64,000 nucleotides of DNA. Source: Edaphochlamys debaryana. Lineage: Eukaryota; Chlorophyta; Chlorophyceae; Chlamydomonadales. The notes below the pieces were generated by a model, which worked only from the letters and a program-made list of their open reading frames with translations, was not told the origin of the DNA and did no database searches. A program made the position numbers and the translations under genes. The stretch is taken from assembly GCA_016858145.1 (NCBI GenBank), contig JAEHOE010000001.1, positions 2,542,001 through 2,606,000 of the forward strand, read 5' to 3'. Each line of letters opens with the position of its first letter. Within the stretch, counting starts at the first letter, position 1. Positions 60,601-64,000 of this stretch are shown here, piece after piece.

Positions 60601-63600
60601 TACCGCGTACGATGAGCATGGAGCACTACCTGCAGGGCCGGCAGCAGCAGCTGGCGGCGGCCGCCGCCTCCGCCGCCTTGCCGCCGCCACCCCTTGGCGC
60701 CGGCGCGCCTGGCCTACAGGGCCCCGCGCGCCGTGTCAGCATGAACCTGCCGACACGGAGCTCTGGCAGTGGTTACTTCAACCGATCGCGATTCAACACG
60801 ATCGCTCCAGAGCCGGCGCCAACGCCCATGGGCTCAGCTGCATCGGCAACACTGCAGCTGACCAAGCCGCGGCCCATCTCCGCGCACACGGACGACGGCG
60901 GCGGCGGCCTGGCGGCGGCGGCGGCAGTGGCAGCGGCAGGGACGTCGTTGCCGTCGGGTGAGTTCGAGACGCTTCCATCGTCGCCGCCGCGGCAGCAGTT
61001 CAGGGCGCCCGCGGCGGGCGGCGCCACGAGCCGCCTCTCCATCTTCAGCGGCCGCGGCGACCCGCCGCGGAGCGTGAGCTTCCCCGCCGCCGCCGCTGCC
61101 GCCGCCGCCGAGGGCCCCGGCGGCGCTGACGGCGGCGACCGGACCAGCCACGCGCTGCACCGCACCGCGTCCCGGGACGACATCGCGCTGGCGGCGCTGA
61201 TGGCGCCGCTGCGGCGGCCGCCGCGCAAGGCCGCCTCCTCCCTGAACGCCCGGCCCCCTCCCGCCGCCCTCCTGCTCCGCGCCGGTGCAGCGGAGGCGGA
61301 AGCCGCACGCGCCGCTGCCGCTGCCGCCGCCGCTGCGGCGGTGCAGGCGGGGGCGGGCCCGCACTCGCCCGCACCCGGGTCCGCGCCCGTGCCCGCTCCG
61401 AGAAAGCGGGCTTCGTCGCTGGGGGCGGCGGCCTTCTCCTCTGTGCTGACCTTGGCGGGGATCGTGAGGGAGCGCGACACGCGAGACAGCGGCGCCGGCA
61501 CCCAACCCGCGGCGACGGCCACCGCCGTCAGCGCTGCCGCCGCCGCCGCCTACGTCGCCGGCGGCGGCCGCAGCGGCGCCGGCGTCACCCTGGAGCCCCT
61601 GGAGCCCGCCGCCGCTGGGCAGTACGGCGCCGCAAGTACGGCGTCCACCGCACACCTGGGCGCCATACCGCTCAGCGGCGGCGCGCCGCTGGCGGTGGGC
61701 CCGCTGGGCAGCCGGCGCAGGGCAGGGGCGGGCGAGCGGCGCGCCAGGATTGATTTTGTGGTATGGAATGAGTGCTTGGTGGAGGGATCATATCAATCCG
61801 TGGGGCATGGGTGCGCAACCGCTTCCCGTGGCACGTGTAGGTGGAGCGCGTGCTGGCACTGGCTGACTCATGGCAGTACGACACGTGGCGGCTGCGTGAC
61901 GTCACGGACGGCCACCCGCTGTCGGCGCTGGGGTTCTACCTCATCCAGAGGGCGGGGCTGCTGCAACGACTCAAGATCAAGCCGGGGGCGCTGGCCAGGT
62001 GGGGGAGTGGGGATGGGGCAGGGTGGGGGTCCGTGTGTCCATCCTCAGATGCCGGCTCCGTCCCGAGTGCTCGCTGCCTGCCAAGCCAAGCCCGACGTCG
62101 AGCCACCCTGCCCCACCGTCGGCACCCGCAGGCTGCTGCGGCACATCGAGGCGGGGTACCAGGACAACCCCTACCACAACGCCACACACGCGGCGGACGT
62201 GCTGCAGGTGCAGACTACTAGGGGGGTGTGGACGGCACATGAAACGATAGGAGAGAGTGCGGGCTGGGCGGCTGCAGGACTCCCTCTCACCCGCCGCGTG
62301 GTTGTGATGGGACTCCAACGCGCCGTAACCCACCACCTTGTGCCGTACACGTACAGACCCTGCACGTGCTGCTGTACGGCACCCAGCTGAACCAGCACTA
62401 CGTGGACCCCCTGGGGCTGTTCGCCGCCTACTTCGCAGCGGTGAGCCCCCCGGCGGTGCTGCGTTGGCCCCTTGCCCTGCGCCCTGCATCCTGCGCCACT
62501 GCCGGGCCCTGCCGCAAACGGCCGCCCTACGTTTGGCTTTTGTGGCCGCGCCGCCGCGTCTGGCGTGTCAGCCCCCATGCAACGTCGCAAGAAGCCCTTC
62601 ACCTGCCTAACGCTTGGTGCACCAGCCTTGCACAACCCTGCACATCCCTCGCCCCTCCTCCCTCGTCCCTCCCCCGCCCGACCCAGATCGTGCACGACTA
62701 CAACCACCCCGGCCTCACGAACGACTTCCTCATCGCATCGGGAGACCCCCTGGCCATTCGCTACAACGACCGCTCCCCGCTGGAGGTACGCCCCCCGCCT
62801 TCCTACTTCCGAGGCCCGGCTGTGGCGAGCCCCTCACCCGCGCCCGCTGTTCGGCACATGCGAGCCTGCCTGCCTGCCTGCTCTCCTGACCCATGTGCCC
62901 TTTCACTGACCGCCTATCCACCCGACCCAACCGCTCTCTACCCCCACCCCCACCCCACCACGCCCCCATCCCACCCAACCCCACCCCCTGCCCCCCAGAA
63001 CCACCACGTGGCAGCCGTGTTCGGGGCCATGCGGCGCCCGGGGCTGGACGCACTGGCGCACCTGCCCAAGGCGGACCGGGCGGCGTTTAGGAAGCAGGTG
63101 GGGAGGGGGTCGAGGGGCCTGGGCAGGGGAGGGTTCCGGTGAGGATGCCGTGTTTGGGTTGGGGCAGCCGCGGCCGGGGGCGTCGGCGTGTGTGACCAGG
63201 ACCGGCTTCTACTGTCCTCCACTTCCCTGAGACATGCCAAGCAAGGGACGGCCCGTGAGCCCCTCAAGACCCCCCCCACACGAACCCCGCGCTGCGTGCT
63301 CTCCATCCCCTGACGTCCCATGGCAGTACACGCTCAGGCGGCACACACGCCCTCTGCCCCTCTCCCTTCCTCCCCTCTGGCTGCGGCTCCCTTTGCTCCC
63401 CGCACTCTCCAACACCCTCTCCAACATCTATCTCCCCCGCTTTCTTCCTCCACCACCCCCGCCCCCCAGGTGATCGAGATGGTCCTGGCCACCGACATGA
63501 AGCAGCACTTCGCGCTGCTCTCGCAGTTCAGCACCGTGCACCGCCTGGCGGGGTACGTGCACGGTGGCGCCGCGGCCACGGCCAAGGGCTCCCCCGGCGG

Positions 63601-64000
63601 CAAGCTGGCGGGCAGCGGGTGAGCGGGAAAACTAGGGCCGGGTGGCAGGCGGCGTATGGGCCTGGTGCACCCGTCCCGACGCTTGAGGCATTATGCCTGG
63701 AGTCATTCCGTGCACTTACCCGTTGCGTCCATCCGTGCGCCGCTTTCCCCTACCCTTACATCCCAGCCCCAACTCCCACTCCGTGGAGCTCAGGGAGGTG
63801 GTCATCCTGGACGTGGGGGCGGGGGCGGCCCCGGCGCCCGCGGCCTCCCCCGGCAGTGAGCTGCTGGACCGCGCACCGCGGCCCGCGGACGAGGTGGAGC
63901 GCCTGCTGAGCCTGCAGGTGGGGGTGGGGGTGGGGGACGGGAGGGCAGGGAGATGGGGAGAAAGCCTGGAGGAGGGCAGTCGGGAGGCCGTCGGCGGCAA
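54603..64000 (+). CDS. CHASE-domain transmembrane cyclic-nucleotide phosphodiesterase, incomplete at both ends
   Basis: Twenty-three exons: 54603-54663, 54836-54903, 55145-55237, 55487-55558, 55724-55747, 55928-56012, 56293-56402, 56747-56872, 57214-57300, 57555-57604, 57832-58008, 58257-58360, 58679-58797, 59136-59177, 59420-59772, 59972-61760, 61841-61998, 62132-62207, 62357-62440, 62687-62785, 62999-63097, 63470-63618, 63767-63917; 4176 nt, 1392 codons in phase. Order: membrane helix 1 (STLLVPLLVLGLVLGFGLWG), an extracellular CHASE domain (GVVLDIEPSAGNEKAYGLDL, GGYGVIVRHPIF, FWGF) with possible N-glycosylation sites, membrane helix 2 (GVVLLGVALALLAFALLVS), about 800 cytoplasmic residues including a long Ala/Gly/Ser part, then class I PDE motifs: YHNATHAADVLQ, IVHDYNHPGLTNDF and LATDMKQHFALL. 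The expected reaction is hydrolysis of cAMP or cGMP under control of an external ligand. The initiator exon and the 3' end are not seen. Confidence 0.85.
54670..54772. repeat. GGGACT/GGGCCA hexamer repeat in intron
   Basis: Runs of GGGACT, then CTGGCA, then GGGCCA hexamers in the first visible intron of the phosphodiesterase gene. Confidence 0.8.
56134..56181. repeat. GGGCCT hexamer repeat in intron
   Basis: About seven near-perfect GGGCCT units between the exons ending at 56012 and starting at 56293. Confidence 0.85.
58151..58285 (+). repeat. 41-bp duplication spanning a splice acceptor
   Basis: Two identical 41-bp copies (58151-58191 and 58245-58285) each contain CCGCCCAAAG followed by the first codons RKHQMLLEA of the downstream exon. 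Only the second copy continues into the open exon (LLPKDVIQDL). Confidence 0.85.

Noticed and set aside
59502..62390. 962-codon uninterrupted frame as a single gene
   Set aside because: It reads through the intron 59773-59971 in another frame, then the real exon 59972-61760, then further introns. The N-terminal part is out of frame with the conserved exon 59420-59772.

Overview
The window is GC-rich nuclear DNA of a volvocine green alga (Chlamydomonas/Volvox type). The grounds are: intron-dense genes with GT...AG introns; a TGTAA polyadenylation signal after the histone deacetylase gene; intronless replication-type histone genes in divergent pairs, each followed by the GGTGTT(N4)AACACC 3' stem-loop; a 135-residue histone H3; long Ala/Gly/Pro/Ser low-complexity inserts in signalling proteins; and a plant-type fused BIO3-BIO1 gene. 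All gene models were built by hand from splice sites and reading-frame phase. Where a total length is given, the exon lengths sum to a whole number of codons.

Layout. 1-1577 (+): 3' end of a COG2-like Golgi tether subunit. 3794-11415 (-): 14-exon PAS-containing class III nucleotidyl cyclase with guanylyl-cyclase signature residues. 14632-20319 (-): 13-exon bifunctional dethiobiotin synthetase / DAPA aminotransferase. 20800-25590 (+): TPR-like protein with an N-myristoylation-type start, diverging from the biotin gene. 28804 to about 31823 (-): ankyrin-repeat U-box protein. 33106-37275 (+): class I histone deacetylase. 37513-38709: divergent H2B/H2A. 39477-41505 (-): protein with a RING finger and a YEATS domain, 5' end unresolved. 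42336-43341: divergent H4/H3. 43900-48473 (-) and 48840-53467 (+): two divergent F-box-like leucine-rich-repeat genes that look like ancient paralogues. 54603 to beyond 64000 (+): membrane protein with an extracellular CHASE sensor and a cytoplasmic cyclic-nucleotide phosphodiesterase domain, running off the window.

Two themes stand out. The stretch 33-43.5 kb is a chromatin neighbourhood: an eraser (HDAC), all four core histones, and a probable acyl-histone reader fused to a ubiquitin-ligase finger. The two ends carry cyclic-nucleotide signalling genes, a probable guanylyl cyclase on the left and a CHASE-phosphodiesterase on the right.

Unusual structures include one PAS fold apparently split by about 1,270 low-complexity residues, three GC-AG introns, intronic duplications of exon-edge sequence in the phosphodiesterase gene, and a perfect 12-bp hairpin downstream of H2A. 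No CRISPR array, rRNA, tRNA or intact transposon was recognised.
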